This document shows, piece after piece, positions 32,160 to 43,389 of a stretch of 64,000 nt of DNA. Below the pieces are notes generated by a model, which saw only the letters and a program-made list of their open reading frames with translations, did not search any database and was not told the DNA's origin. The DNA lies in contig JAWQUS010000030.1 in NCBI GenBank assembly GCA_036365455.1, forward strand, positions 6,262,001 to 6,326,000. The letters are read 5' to 3'. This DNA is from Macrosoma leucophasiata. Lineage: Eukaryota; Arthropoda; Insecta; Lepidoptera; Hedylidae. Position numbers and translations under genes: made by a program. Position 1 is the stretch's first letter, and each line of letters starts with the position of its first letter.

Positions 32160-32710
32160 TGTATAAAAATACTTTAAATATATTTTTTTTATGTTGTGAA
32201 ATATCTTGATGTGATAATCTCAAACAAAAAAAATCAACATCAAAAGTTAACATTCAGAATCAACGTAGGTACCCGTATTAGCTAAGGACTCTTATCAAAT
32301 TCAAAATACACGTACCAAATATTATGTTGGCCTGCGTCATTTATTAGAATGGTTTGATCATGTCCCTACGTAGGTTCATCCGCGTTGTGGGTATTTGCAT
32401 GATCTTCTCATATTTGCGCCTCTGCCGACTCCGCCACGGAATACAATCAATTTATTAAACTGTAATTCAAAACATAATTAAAGATACAGTTAATCTCACC
32501 CAGCATTGCGCAAACGTGGAGGCCTTTAGTTTCAGCGCTTAATTAGTATTGCATGATAGTAAGTATGTACATATTCATGTAGGTTATTACGAAATCGAAT
32601 TGAAGATATATTAGGTATACACTGTATACAATGATTTTAAGTTCCTTTCACATGTATTATTTCTGCCTTTTGGCGGCGTTGGTAGCGGTTTGTATTAGGC
32701 TTTTCAAAAA
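32160..32710. other. intergenic, nothing recognised
   Basis: No supported feature. Confidence 0.4.
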
Positions 32711-32715
32711 AAAAA

Positions 32716-33027
32716 ACGTATTTTCACACCTGTAATCCCCGAAGGGGTAGGCAGAGGTAAATGCATGTATTCAATCATACCTGCAAACACCCACGACTCG
32801 CCGGTTACGTTTTGGCCCATGTAACAGGTGGCGAACCTGTTGCCATCTCCGGGCACATTACCAAACTCCGGGGTACTGTGAAACTTCCAGAAAATGGAAA
32901 AATCCCAATAGAAGCAGAGATAAAGGATTTTAAACCGTTATCTCTAATATCCCCCGACCCGGGAATCGAACCCAGGACCTCCAGCGCAATAGTAGTGGCC
33001 TGCTACCACTACGCTACTGAGGCAGTT
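32716..33027 (-). repeat. family B tRNA-derived SINE, near full length
   Basis: Very similar to 9716-10031 and 35274-35583. Minus-strand sense: A-box TAGCGTAGTGG, B-box GGTTCGATTCC, CCGAAGGGGTAGGC tail. The A run at 32707-32714 sits just outside the tail. Confidence 0.88.
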
Positions 33028-33049
33028 ATTGCTTTTCAAACTTAGAGGA

Positions 33050-33425
33050 AAACAATATTTGCTATTCAAGTCTATTTTGTTATGTTGAGTAGATTTGTTT
33101 TATTTATCGGTCAATTGTTATTGATTCCTACTAGGCTGTCATCATTGCTCTCATTGTCTCATTGGTCTAGTAGTCGTAAGCGCTATGTAGAGCCTCCTCG
33201 TTATTCGGTTCGGACATTGTTATTGGGTTTTTATTGTAAAGAAATACCCAGTAGTTGCCCGGAGTCTGGTTCCAGTGCCTCGGAAAGCTGATCTCTGAAG
33301 TCCTGAGTCCTATTCCTCTCAGGTCATTTTGGATTGCCAAAATTACGAGATTTCTATCATTAAGATTATTTGATAATGAGTAAGCTTGGTTTTAAATAAC
33401 GCCGCAATTTATGCTCTGTGCATAG
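33050..33425. other. intergenic, nothing recognised
   Basis: A 69-codon frame at 33082-33291 has no recognisable domain. Not called as a gene. Confidence 0.4.
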
Positions 33426-33429
33426 AAAC

Positions 33430-33640
33430 TATATTGTATGTATGTATCTTCACGCCAGGTCCCTAACGGGGTAGGCAGAGAGTGTAGAGCGCCAGACATC
33501 CCGGTTCTGACAAACCTCTCGTGCCTCGTCTACCTTCATCATTCTCTTCATACATGCACGCCGATTCCTAAGACTTTTGACCCCACCATCAGACAGAACT
33601 CGACCTATTTGGTCATGGTAGGTCAGCCTTGGTCATGGTA
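33430..33640 (+). repeat. family E repeat (CTTCACGCCAGG...GGGGTAGGCAGAG)
   Basis: 'atcttcacgccaggtccc', 'ggggtaggcagagagtgtag' and 'catacatgcacgccgattcc' match 47.39-47.53 kb and 47.74-47.87 kb. Its first part resembles the tail of family B. Confidence 0.65.
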
Positions 33641-33649
33641 GGTCAAACT

Positions 33650-34190
33650 ATATTGTATTTTAATACAATCGAGTTTTTATGCGCTAAAATTCGGACAAAC
33701 TATTTTACGTGAAGGAAGGAACACCCAAAATTATGTAGGTACCTACATGTAGTATGAGCTCAGTCACTAACACTAGATAATTCCAACTACGGCTTCTGAT
33801 CATATTATAATTTAATCACATCTCGATCAGCATTCGCTTCGTTTCGATCATTCCGATCGAAGGTTATTTTGTCACTGAGTTATAATTTTTCTCCTTCAGG
33901 ATTTTCGAATAATCAATAAAGCTTATACTCAAGCCGAGATACGTCGTGGTAGGTCCGATTTCACGGTGATCGGTTCAAGGATTGACAACGAGACAATGAA
34001 GCGGGCTGTTATAGAATAGTACCATTATCCTATAATGTGGGCCGGGTCACTTTTAATAGAGGGTGTTTAAGATGAATTGATTTGGATTAGTCGGTCCCTT
34101 CTCCCAAGAACACAAGCTCTGTATCGAGATTACGGTACTCATCGACCCGCTCAATGCTATTAGGTAAATAAAAAAGTATTGTCTCTATAT
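33650..34190. other. intergenic, nothing recognised
   Basis: No gene or repeat identified. Confidence 0.4.
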
Positions 34191-34194
34191 ATAT

Positions 34195-34475
34195 CATACT
34201 GGTGGTAAAGGTCCTATGACGGAAATCGCGGGAGTAGGCACCACTGCATTACCTAATACACTTGCCGCTAAATGGTAGTGTTCAGTACTATCTTGTTGCG
34301 GTCAGGTGGTAGTGTACGGCCCTGTAATTACCGGCACAGAGGCATAACAACTTAGGCCTCAGGAATGGTTACGCTTCTGCATTTTGACTTTGGTCTTTGT
34401 GTGGGTGTCTAGACTGCAGTCATCACTTAACATCAATGTGAACTGCATGCTTGTTTGCCACTTCCATTACTTAGG
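34195..34475 (+). repeat. family A retroposon, near full length
   Basis: Head ACTGGTGGTAAAGGTCC (changed within the head hairpin), body and GCTTGTTTGCCACTTCCATT end. Confidence 0.82.
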
Positions 34476-34639
34476 TACAATTACAATTATGTAAAAAGGC
34501 TTACTATAAACTCGAGGACTATCTCAAGGATAGAAATGTTTGGCTAAATGCTGATCCAGCTCCACAAGGGTGTTAAATGTAATAATCAAAGTGTAATGTT
34601 GATATAGATGTGAAGGAAAGATTTGACAAATCGGGCAGG

Positions 34640-34713
34640 ACTTCAGTAGCTCAATTGGAAGAGCGGCTGGACTAGATTCCCAGTAGGCCGTGAGTTCGAG
34701 TCTCGCCTGAAGT
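34640..34713 (+). tRNA. tRNA-like sequence within a repeat (pseudo-tRNA)
   Basis: It is 74 nt. ACTTCAG/CTGAAGT acceptor is a perfect 7-bp stem. The A-box-like TAGCTCAATTGG is present. The T-arm GTGAG-TTCGAGT-CTCGC includes one G-T pair. The anticodon arm is imperfect around loop CTAGATT. A T5 run follows 4 nt later. Repeat-borne, so unlikely to serve translation. Confidence 0.5.
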
Positions 34714-34946
34714 CAAATTTTTCTTTCCATTTTTCTTTTAAAATAAAATATATTTCACAAGCATGTGTTAATGCGAAATAATATAAAACAATTATTAAGG
34801 GTAAAAGCGACTTCTTTACGATATTCAATAAACTGATAAGTCTATTATATCGGTTGTCTAACTAGCATAGTTGGCAATAGATGGCGCTGCTGCTACCATG
34901 AAGCAATGCAATAGATGTGAAGGAAAGATTTGACAAATCGGGCAGG

Positions 34947-35020
34947 ACTTCAGTAGCTCAATTGGAAGAGCGGCTGGACTAGATTCCCAGTAGGCCGTGA
35001 GTTCGAGTCTCGCCTGAAGT
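34947..35020 (+). tRNA. tRNA-like sequence within a repeat (pseudo-tRNA)
   Basis: It has the same 74-nt sequence as 34640-34713, in the second tandem unit. Confidence 0.5.
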
Positions 35021-35273
35021 CAAATTTTTCTTTCCATTTTTCTTTTAAAATATGATATTATATTGTTAATTTTAAGTTTGTTTAAATTGACCGACTGAGT
35101 TTTTTCCGGCACGTTTTTCTCAGATCATATTGGCCTTTGGAACTTTGCCGGTGAATGACAAAGAATGAGTCATTTTCTTTTCTTTTTACTCTTTGTTCAG
35201 TTCATAAAGGTATCAGTTTGTAAAGGGGAAATGAGACATTCTACTGATATATACTTTTTACATTAGTTTATTA

Positions 35274-35583
35274 CGTAACTTCACGCCTGTAATCCCCGAT
35301 GGGGTAGGCAGAGGTAAATGCATGCATTCAATCATACATGCAAACACCCACGACTCGCCGGTTACGTTTTGGCCCATGTAACAGGTGGCGAACCTGTTGT
35401 CATCTCCGGGCACATTACCAAACTCCGGGGTACTGGGAAACTTCCAGAAAATGGAAAAATCCCAATAGAAGCAGAGATAAAGGCTTTTAAACCGTTATAT
35501 CTAATATCCCCGACCCGGGAATCGAACCCAGGACCTCCAGCGCAATTGTAGTGGCCTGCTACCACTACGCTACTGAGGCAGTT
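35274..35583 (-). repeat. family B tRNA-derived SINE, near full length
   Basis: Collinear over its whole length with 32716-33027. Both A- and B-box-like elements are intact on the minus strand. Confidence 0.88.
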
Positions 35584-35589
35584 ATTACA

Positions 35590-37540
35590 TTTAGTTTTAT
35601 CTTAGTGATATTCTTGACTTGACTTAATTTTTTTATTTTGTTTGACATGTATATCAATTGTTGTTCACTTTAATTTATTATTTATTGTTTTTGACGTGTA
35701 ATAAGAGGTGCCTGGCACCCTAAATGAATAAATGAGTTTCTGATTCTGATACTGATTAAAAAAAAGGATTTTTCTTTACACTTTTCTTTAAATCTACTTG
35801 ATCTGCTTTAGCGTCACTAATTAATTTATGCATCCTATACGATACTTAGCACCCTTGGGGAGTCCTTCAAGATACGCTTCCGTTGTTCAAGCTGGCCCAT
35901 TTGATTCACCATGTTAGCATACAAGAACTCTCGGATCTCATGAAATCTGTTGATTTTCTCACATCCAATAATTTTAATAACATGACGTACAACAATAACG
36001 TATTTTCTTTTTACTATAGCTGTTATACCTACATCTTTTTTAACCCAATCTCCCTTTTATTATAATCGACATTTACTTGCTCACAATTGTTTTGGCATTC
36101 ATATTTTTGTTAGTAATTAATTTTACATGTACGCCTATCTAGTTATAAATCATAGATATATATTTATAATCATTAATCACACATTTTAATACACAGCACT
36201 ACAATTTTAATTAGTTACTTACCTACCCTACTACTAAAGTTTTACTATTCTCTACCACAAAATATTGAGACATATTAGCCAACATTGCTAAAATTAATCA
36301 AATGAATATTCAAAAATATACTCCACACCCACGACACTGGTATCGTTAATCGTGATAAAAGTATATGAGGTCAATTAAAAAATATTTCAATGTGTGACGA
36401 AAGACGTGCGCGCAATATCTAGAGCTCATTTTACAATACCTAATTCACTTAATTAAAATTTATAATATAAATGAGTTTTAATTGAGCATACCTATGAGAA
36501 ATATGCATATAAAAAAGAGAAATTTAAATATATCACCGTCTAGATTTCCCAGTCGAGAAATATTTAAAAATTTATTTCAATCAGAAAAGTACCTAAAATT
36601 TTAGAACAAACTAATAGATTATGATAAAACGTCAATGTAACAAATTTAATCTTGAACTGTTTAAATGTACAAAAAAGCTTTTTAATCCAACCATCCATGA
36701 TTCAAGAAAACGATAAATTTAACAAAAGTCAGGAATCAAAAAAGACGATTCAACAAAAAAAATATGTCAGACAAATTATCTACCATCTAGTTTAATCCCA
36801 ATCCATCCAAATAAAATGTAACGGTAAAAAGAACATCACGAACGTACAATCATAGAAAAAGCATTATTCATCTCTTGTCCAAAGACACCACCCCTGAAAG
36901 CAACGACAAAGACATAGATATCTACAAAGTAAACAAGAAAAAGGTGGCATCATTAAAACGACACTGGTCGTTAAAAAAATTGAATCTAAAGGGACGTCTC
37001 CCCTTATTTATTTGAGTAAGAAACTCGTGGGAATCGTAAGACCAATAGATGAATTTGCATCAACTACTTATTCTATTATATATAATGAACAGCGGTTTCA
37101 GTTAAGCGGTAATGAGTCGGAAGTATTTTCTTTGTTCGCATTGTTAGCACTTTATGATGTTTGGGAATTCGAACTTGTTTGCTTTTCAATACCCAATGAA
37201 AAATGTTCTATTTTGCATAAACGACTCATAGTCCATCGCGGTAATGTATGTAAATATGTAAGAGATGTCGGACGATTAGATTAACAATAGGGTCATCGGA
37301 TATATATCTATGTGAAGCAATCCCTGACTTCCCTAACCCAAATAATTAATAACTTCAAGTCAATGTATTTTATCCTCTGTTCTCATAATCTTAATGATGA
37401 AGCATTCTTAGTAGGTCTTTAATATACGGCTGAGCTTTGATGTTTGATCCTATCTTCATTGGAGGAGAATCCCAGCAGCGCCCTCGGATCGAGGTAATGT
37501 GCCCAGTACATGACAATAAGTTTACTTATAAATTGAATTT
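35590..37540. other. AT-rich intergenic, one unassigned frame
   Basis: About 2 kb with few repeats. A 90-codon plus-strand frame at 37012-37284 (starting MSKKLVGIVRPIDEFAS) has balanced composition but no domain that I recognise and no flanking splice evidence that I can defend, so I leave it uncalled. Confidence 0.4.
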
Positions 37541-37544
37541 TAAA

Positions 37545-38262
37545 AAATCGGCCAGTTTTGAGTCGGACTCGCTCATTAAGTAGTAGTCACATTTACCAGA
37601 GTTTCACATGCAATTTTTTAAAATTTATATATATAACAAGTGCGAGTTTGACTCGCGTGGTGAGGGTTCCGTAATTTAAATAAATATTTTCGAAAATATT
37701 ACAGATTTAAAATGCAGGGACATAGCGGTTACGGTGGTACCGGCAGGGGGGGTTATATAATTATTAAGAATTTTCGATTTAATTTGAATACTCAAACTTC
37801 TTATAGGTTTTCCAGTAATCTATAGGCAAAGAACTATTTTCCACATTTTTTTCAAAATTTTAAGTTCAGTAGTTTCGGAGATAGGGGGGGAAAGGTCAAT
37901 TTTCGTCGTTTTTCTTAAATAACTTCAAATTTGTTTATGCAAAAATTATAAAAAAATATATCTGAGATGCTGACAACAACTTCTTTCATTTGATATGTCA
38001 TACGACACAGTTTACGATTTTTTCTTTTTTAATTTTCTGATTTACCCCCCGAAAGTGGCCCCCCTGTTTAAAATTTATTATTTTACTTGACGTGTTCATC
38101 TTTGGGTCACCAATTTACGTAATAATATATTCATCAAATTTCAACTCAATCGGTCAAGTAGTTTCGGAGCAAATTGGCTGTGACAGACGGACAGACAGAC
38201 AGACGCACGAGTGATCCTATAAGGGTTCCTTTTTTCCTTTTAAGGTACGGAACCCTAAAAAA
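37545..38262. repeat. family G repeat, long copy
   Basis: Contains 'gagtcggactcgctcatta', 'agtgcgagtttgactcgcgt', 'gggttccgtaatttaaataa', 'ttcaactcaatcggtcaagt' and 'gacagacggacagacagac', and ends GGTACGGAACCCTAAAA. Its two ends carry GGGTTCCGTA and its inverse. No coding frame. Confidence 0.7.
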
Positions 38263-38489
38263 CAGTTTAGAATATCTCGTTCAAACTAAATTTCATTAAA
38301 AGTTTGTATTAAGAACTACAGCAAATATGTCTATCTGTTTTTCACTCCCATATATTGAACGTTAGAGGAGGGCACAGATTTTACGACTTCGGAAGTGGTT
38401 TTAGAAACCTCATTGTCATTTTTAAAGATCTTTCTATAAACACGTACAGTTTTGACAAAAAAAGGTCTTTTTGTTAGTAGTATATTTTA

Positions 38490-38790
38490 CTGGTGGTAGA
38501 GTTCCAGTGACGGAGCTCGCGGGCGTAGGCACCACCGCATTACCTAATATACTTGCCGCTAAATGGTAGTGTTCAGCACTATCGTGTTCCGGTCAGGTGG
38601 TAATGTACGGCCCTGTAATTTCAGGCACAGAGGCTTATCACCTAATGCCTCAGAAGTGGCAGCGCATCTGCATTTTGACCTCTGGTCATTGTGTGGGTGT
38701 CTATAGGCTGCAGTCATCACTTAACATCAATGTGAACTGCATGCTTGTTTGCCACTTTTATTACATAAAAAAAAAGAAAAAAAAAAGTAT
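38490..38790 (+). repeat. family A retroposon, full length with A-rich tail
   Basis: One of the cleanest copies: head ACTGGTGGTAGAGTTCCAG, body, GCTTGTTTGCCACTTTTATT end and an A-rich tail of about 25 nt. The tail defines this as the 3' end and suggests retroposition. Confidence 0.88.
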
Positions 38791-38794
38791 GTTT

Positions 38795-38970
38795 TTTTTA
38801 TGTAATGGAAGTGGCAAACTAGCATGCAGTGCACATTGATGTTAAGCGATGACTGCAGCCTATAGACACCCACACAAAGACCAAGGTCAAAATGCAGATA
38901 CGTTACCACTCCTGAGACTTAAGGTGTTATGCCTCTGTGCCGGAAATTACAGGGCCGTACATGGTACATG
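38795..38970 (-). repeat. family A retroposon, truncated, tail-to-tail with previous
   Basis: Opposite-sense copy abutting the A tail of 38490-38790, cut off after 'ttacagggccgtacat'. Together they can form a long imperfect hairpin. Confidence 0.85.
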
Positions 38971-38974
38971 GTAA

Positions 38975-39978
38975 TACAAGATACGTAAATAAAAAAATTG
39001 CGGAGTCCCGTAACACCTCGACCTACCGAGTTACGATTGCGTAGTATTGATTTTTGTAAAAATTATTTCAAGTGAATTTCTCGTATATTGAAAAGAGGTG
39101 AGTTTTTTCCTAACAGGTTTTTTTCAGTTCAGGGCCTATGGAACTCTGTCAGTGAGTGACAAAGAATGATTCCATTTTTTTCCTAAACTCTATCTTGTTA
39201 GTTTGTAAAAGAAAAAGACATAGATTCTATAATATAGTTTTATTGGTAGTTAATTTAAAATCGCTTAAAAAGTTTTTACTATACAAAAAATTAGAAACTG
39301 TTGTTGTCAAGTCTTGTAGATATGCACTCATACTTTAATTATTTGGAATTATTATTATTTTATATATTATTGTATATATTACTATGTTATTCTATATATT
39401 ATTAAGTACCTTTATTTATTTATTTTAATAGATATTTTATGATATCCAATTCATTGTCAAACAAAAATGTTGTTTACGAATAAAAAAAAATTAATTTTTA
39501 AATATTTTTATATGGTATTAATATTATTATTTTATATATTATTTGTCTATTTATATGTAAATCTTTATTATGATTTATTTACTTTTTTCATTTTTAATTG
39601 AATTGAGTTTTAATCGAATCGCATTCTTTGGAAATTGTAAGATTGATTGGTTAAAAACAATTATATTATACGCGTTCTTCATACATTATGCATAATTTAA
39701 GACCTTCATACTGTAATCAAAGCTAAGTACGTTGAATATTGAGTAAACAATGAATGTATATGTAATTTATATAATAGTAATTGTGAAATTGCGTATGTTT
39801 GTATGTAAAAATTACTTTTGTCTATTTACAATAATCCATTTTGTACTAGTGACCAACCCAATGGTTGATATTTGATATTATGTAACTTAGTCTGAATTCT
39901 ACAACGAACTTCTCTGATAATCTCTACTTTGTACTTTGACATTAAGAATTTGAATTTAATTTATGCGCGTCAAATGCA
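38975..39978. other. AT-rich intergenic, nothing recognised
   Basis: Very AT-rich (TATATATTATT-type runs at 39350-39600). No gene signature. Confidence 0.45.
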
Positions 39979-39979
39979 T

Positions 39980-39990
39980 AGTGTGTGTGT

Positions 39991-40087
<97 letters not shown>

Positions 40088-40118
40088 GTATGTGTGTGTG
40101 TGTGTGTGTGTCTGTGTA
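39980..40118. repeat. TG/CA microsatellite with CGCGCGCG interruption
   Basis: About 140 bp of TG repeats interrupted by GCGCGCGCG (near 40026) and two TTGTA interruptions. Alternating purine-pyrimidine DNA of this kind can adopt Z-form. VCVCVC and HTHTHT frames are artefacts. Confidence 0.95.
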
Positions 40119-40119
40119 A

Positions 40120-41320
40120 TGATTAAACTAAAACCATGCCAAATAAGGCAATAAGGGGTACACAGTTTTCGCTTCACATGTTAATGCAATAGATGTACTA
40201 GATGTTATTAACATACAACTACCGATTGCTGGGAAAATCAAGAAGATGAACTAGAGGCCACTGCGAACAGATTCACCTGTTTCTTTATGTGAGTCAAACC
40301 GATCATTATCGACCGTACCAATTTATCTGTACCGGCAACCTGTTTCACTATGTAAGCACTCAAATATAAAAGATTAATCAAAATCCGGATAATACATTTA
40401 AGTTTGCTTTGAGATAAAAATTTGTGAAATTCTGCAAAAATATCGGACAACCCTATCAAAGAAATTCAATTATTCAAACAACTAATGAATTTCTTATTTA
40501 CACTTCAATTAATCGCAGTAAAGATATGACGTAAGGGAATACGATATTATTCTGTAAGTAAACCTTAAAGTAGTGTCACAAGTATAACATTTCTTTATAT
40601 ACAGAAAAATGTGAAAAACAGTGATAGCAAATGCGATTTGACTTTTAAATTCGTTTTAATAGTAAAGTGGGTTTGATAAACGAAAGACATATCCAGCGTT
40701 GAGTGAGTAAATATATATTTTTATTAGACAATATTGTCATCAAAGTGATCGGACTCCCTACGTTGCAATTGTTGATTGTTTATGTAAGTGGAACAGTAAA
40801 AACCAACATGTTCGATTTCTTTTAGACTGTGGTAATACAATGTAGTTGTAGTTAGCAGGCACTTTGGTGGTCACTCACGTTCACTCCAAATGCATTTATC
40901 GTTATTCTCCTAATATGATTCTTATAATGCTACTAACAATCAAAGCAAAGCTTATTATAAGTCGTATGTGCTATGCAGATTCCTGTTACCGGTCTTTCTT
41001 TTATCTATATTTTTTTAGAGACTTTGAGTCGCCATGCGACTAGACTAGAGACTAATAATATGACATATACTATTGCAAAGCATTTTAGCAATCCTTGCAG
41101 CTTATAGTTGTAGTCCTCCATGGCCCAAAATCGGACACGATAAGTTGAAAATCATACAAAAAGGTATATATAAAATTAGCGGGGGTCACGACTTATTTCC
41201 CCCCCATGACCAAATATATGTTTATGACCGCGAATTTCACTTAAAAACTTGATGCCCAATGTGTATTCCATAAAAAAGCTAAAACCTCTCACTCGTATAA
41301 AATTGAATTTCTTATTTCAG
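40120..41320. other. upstream flank / 5' intron of the isomerase-like gene
   Basis: No coding exon recognised. Because 41311-41320 ends in a good acceptor (CTTATTTCAG), part of this stretch should be a 5'-UTR intron. I cannot place the first exon or promoter. Confidence 0.4.
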
Positions 41321-41331
41321 ATTATTGAAAA
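41319..41331 (+). other. 5'-UTR splice acceptor and leader
   Basis: CTTATTTCAG ends at 41320 and only 11 nt separate it from the ATG. An in-frame TGA (41326-41328) shows that this leader is not coding, so a non-coding exon must lie upstream. Confidence 0.65.
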
Positions 41332-43387
41332 ATGACAAACATGGATACTATCGTCGAAACCATTCAGGGTAAAATAAAAATTGTGAGATTCTGTAAAGAA
41401 CACAGAAAAAATGCTATTGATCTTGATATGATGGTTCGAGTGACTAATATTTTGAATGCAGCAGCTATAGATGACAAAATATTAGTTGTTGTTTTAACTG
41501 GCACAGGGAATATTTACAGTAGCGGAATTGATCTTGGAGGCACTATTGATACAGAAAATGCGTTCACTATATTTCATAACTTTATGACAACACTTATTAA
41601 ATTCCCTAAACTACTGATAGCTGTAGTAAACGGACCTGCCATGGGTTTTGCTGCATCGACTATGCCTCTTTGTGATTTTGTATTCGCTGAAGAAAAGGTT
41701 AATATTAAAATTGCTTTTATTGTATTTGTTATGTCATGAAAAGGCAAGGTTCATATTGGTTAAAAGTGATTTCTGAAGCCTATAAACATCTTCATAAAAA
41801 ACAAACATTTCAATATAGATGCGTTGCCACTCCTGATGCATGACTTTAGCGGTTATCGTAGTCCTATAACCAGTATGGTAACTTTTCATGAATATGAGTA
41901 ACAAATCAGTAGATCGGTCATGTCAAATATTTTTAGAAATTATACAGATCTTTGGGCTGTAATCTTGGCTTACTATGACAGTATTGACTGCATGCTCGTT
42001 TTTATTACATATTTATAAAGATGACATAAAATAAATACAACAGCATTGAGAACTGCTTTAATACGTGATTAAACTAGCAAGGCCGCGAACGAACTACCAA
42101 ATTCTAAATTAAATAACAACGATTCACATTATATTTAATCGAATGATGATGGCAAACAAGCCTGCATGCACTTCAAATTGATGGTAAATGTATCCTGCTG
42201 TCTATAGACGTCTAAAGAAAAACTGAAGATCAAAATAGAAATGCATTGCCACCCCGAGGCGTACCTAACTTTTTATGCCTCTGTGATAGTTATTACAGAG
42301 CCATACATTACCATCTAAGCGGAACACAGTAGTGCTGAACAAGGCAGATAGATCAAATAATGCGATGGTGCCTACGCCCTCGAACTCCAACACTGACGTT
42401 CTACCACCAATACTTACTATTTCCGGAAATGGAATTGTTTATGATTTAAGGTAGGCTTTATTCGTATATAAAAATGTGTATTTTTACATTTCCAGGCATA
42501 TTTTAGTACTCCATTCACCGAATTAGGGGTTGTTGCGGAGGGATGTTCATCTTACACTTTCCCAAGATTAATGGGAGAAAGAAAGGTAAAAATATTATTA
42601 TTAATTAAATATTTGTGTAGCAAACAAAAATGTATTTCTCGCTGATGGTATTTGCATGCTTCCTCATCCCATCATCACCTGTAGACATATCTACATCAAA
42701 ACTAAGTATGCTCTCACTTGCCGAAATTAGATTTGTACTACAGAATCAATACTACTACTGAATAAAGAAAGACATTGTTACTGGTGGTAGAGCTCCAGTG
42801 ACGGAGCTCGCGGGCGTAGGCACCACCGCATTACCTAATATACTTGCCGCTAAATGGTAGTGTTCATCACTATCGTGTTCCGGTCAGGTGGTAATGTACG
42901 GCCCTGTAATTTCCGGCACAGAGGCATAACACCTAATGTCTCAAGAGTGGCAGCGCATCTGCATTTTGACCTCTGGTCATTGTGTGGTTGTCTATAGGCT
43001 GCAGTCATCACTTAACATCAATGTGAACTGCATGCTTGTTTGCCACTTTTATTACATAAAAAAAAAAAAGAGAAAAATCGTTATTATATTGTTTTAACTT
43101 AGCACTTGTTCTTTTAATTGTAGGCAGCTGAAATGCTATTAATAAATCATAAAATGCCGGCAAAAGAAGCTCTGGAGTACGGATTCATAAACTACATCTA
43201 TAAAAAAGATGAAGAAATTAAAGTTTGGGATAAAATTAAGGAAATATCAAATTCATCCGAAATTTCAATAATGACCTCAAAAAATCTATTGAGAAGACTT
43301 AATGAAGAGATTTTGATGAAGGCTAATGACAATGAGATAAAAGAATTATCTTCCATAATGACTGGTGTGCCAAGAAGTAAGATATAG
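41332..43387 (+). CDS. enoyl-CoA delta-isomerase-like protein (crotonase fold), three coding exons
   Basis: Exons 41332-41697, 42496-42585 and 43124-43387 join in phase 0 to give 239 codons. All junctions are GT...AG. The product belongs to the crotonase superfamily and looks most like ECI2/PECI enoyl-CoA delta-isomerases, which shift double bonds so unsaturated fatty acyl-CoAs can be beta-oxidised. Visible signs are YSSGIDL (residues about 63-69, CoA-binding/oxyanion strand), AVVNGPAMGF (about 97-106, second oxyanion segment) and EGCSSYTFPRLMG (about 137-149), whose Glu fits the isomerase acid/base residue. The start is secure: a TGA lies in frame at 41326-41328, downstream of an AG acceptor at 41319-41320. 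The end reads PRSKI; SKI is a PTS1-like tripeptide, suggesting peroxisomes. However, GTAAGA at 43377-43382 is a plausible donor, and the protein is some ten residues short for the family. No acyl-CoA-binding domain is present. Confidence 0.88.
41755..41890 (-). repeat. family A retroposon, degenerate, in intron 1
   Basis: 'gatttctgaagcctataaac' and 'tagatgcgttgccactcctg' are recognisable remnants. Confidence 0.5.
42145..42420 (-). repeat. family A retroposon in intron 1
   Basis: Minus-sense copy from 'atggcaaacaagcctgcatg' to 'ttctaccaccaata', opposite to the host gene. It ends about 75 bp before exon 2. Confidence 0.78.
42778..43065 (+). repeat. family A retroposon, full length, in intron 2
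   Basis: Very clean sense copy: ACTGGTGGTAGAGCTCCAGT head through GCTTGTTTGCCACTTTTATT and an A tail (about 43057-43069). It ends about 55 bp before the exon 3 acceptor, in the same orientation as the gene. Its freshness suggests a recent insertion. Confidence 0.9.
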
Positions 43388-43389
43388 GG

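Larger units (their letters stand above)
34605..35050 (+). repeat. tRNA-like repeat, two tandem units
   Basis: Two tRNA-like sequences (34640-34713 and 34947-35020), exactly 307 bp apart, are joined by the full spacer. The unit includes 'gtgaaggaaagatttgacaa', the tRNA-like part, a T-rich flank, 'aatgcgaaataatataaaac' and 'ttggcaatagatggcgctgc'. This shows that the repeat can be organised as a short tandem array. Confidence 0.88.

Noticed and set aside
37012..37284. A 90-codon frame starting MSKKLVGIVRPIDEFAS
   Set aside because: Composition is protein-like, but no domain was recognised and there is no supporting splice, promoter or homology evidence. Left uncalled; a blastp/RNA-seq hit would change this.
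39929..40177. Cys-Val and His-Thr repeat frames
   Set aside because: Products of the TG microsatellite.
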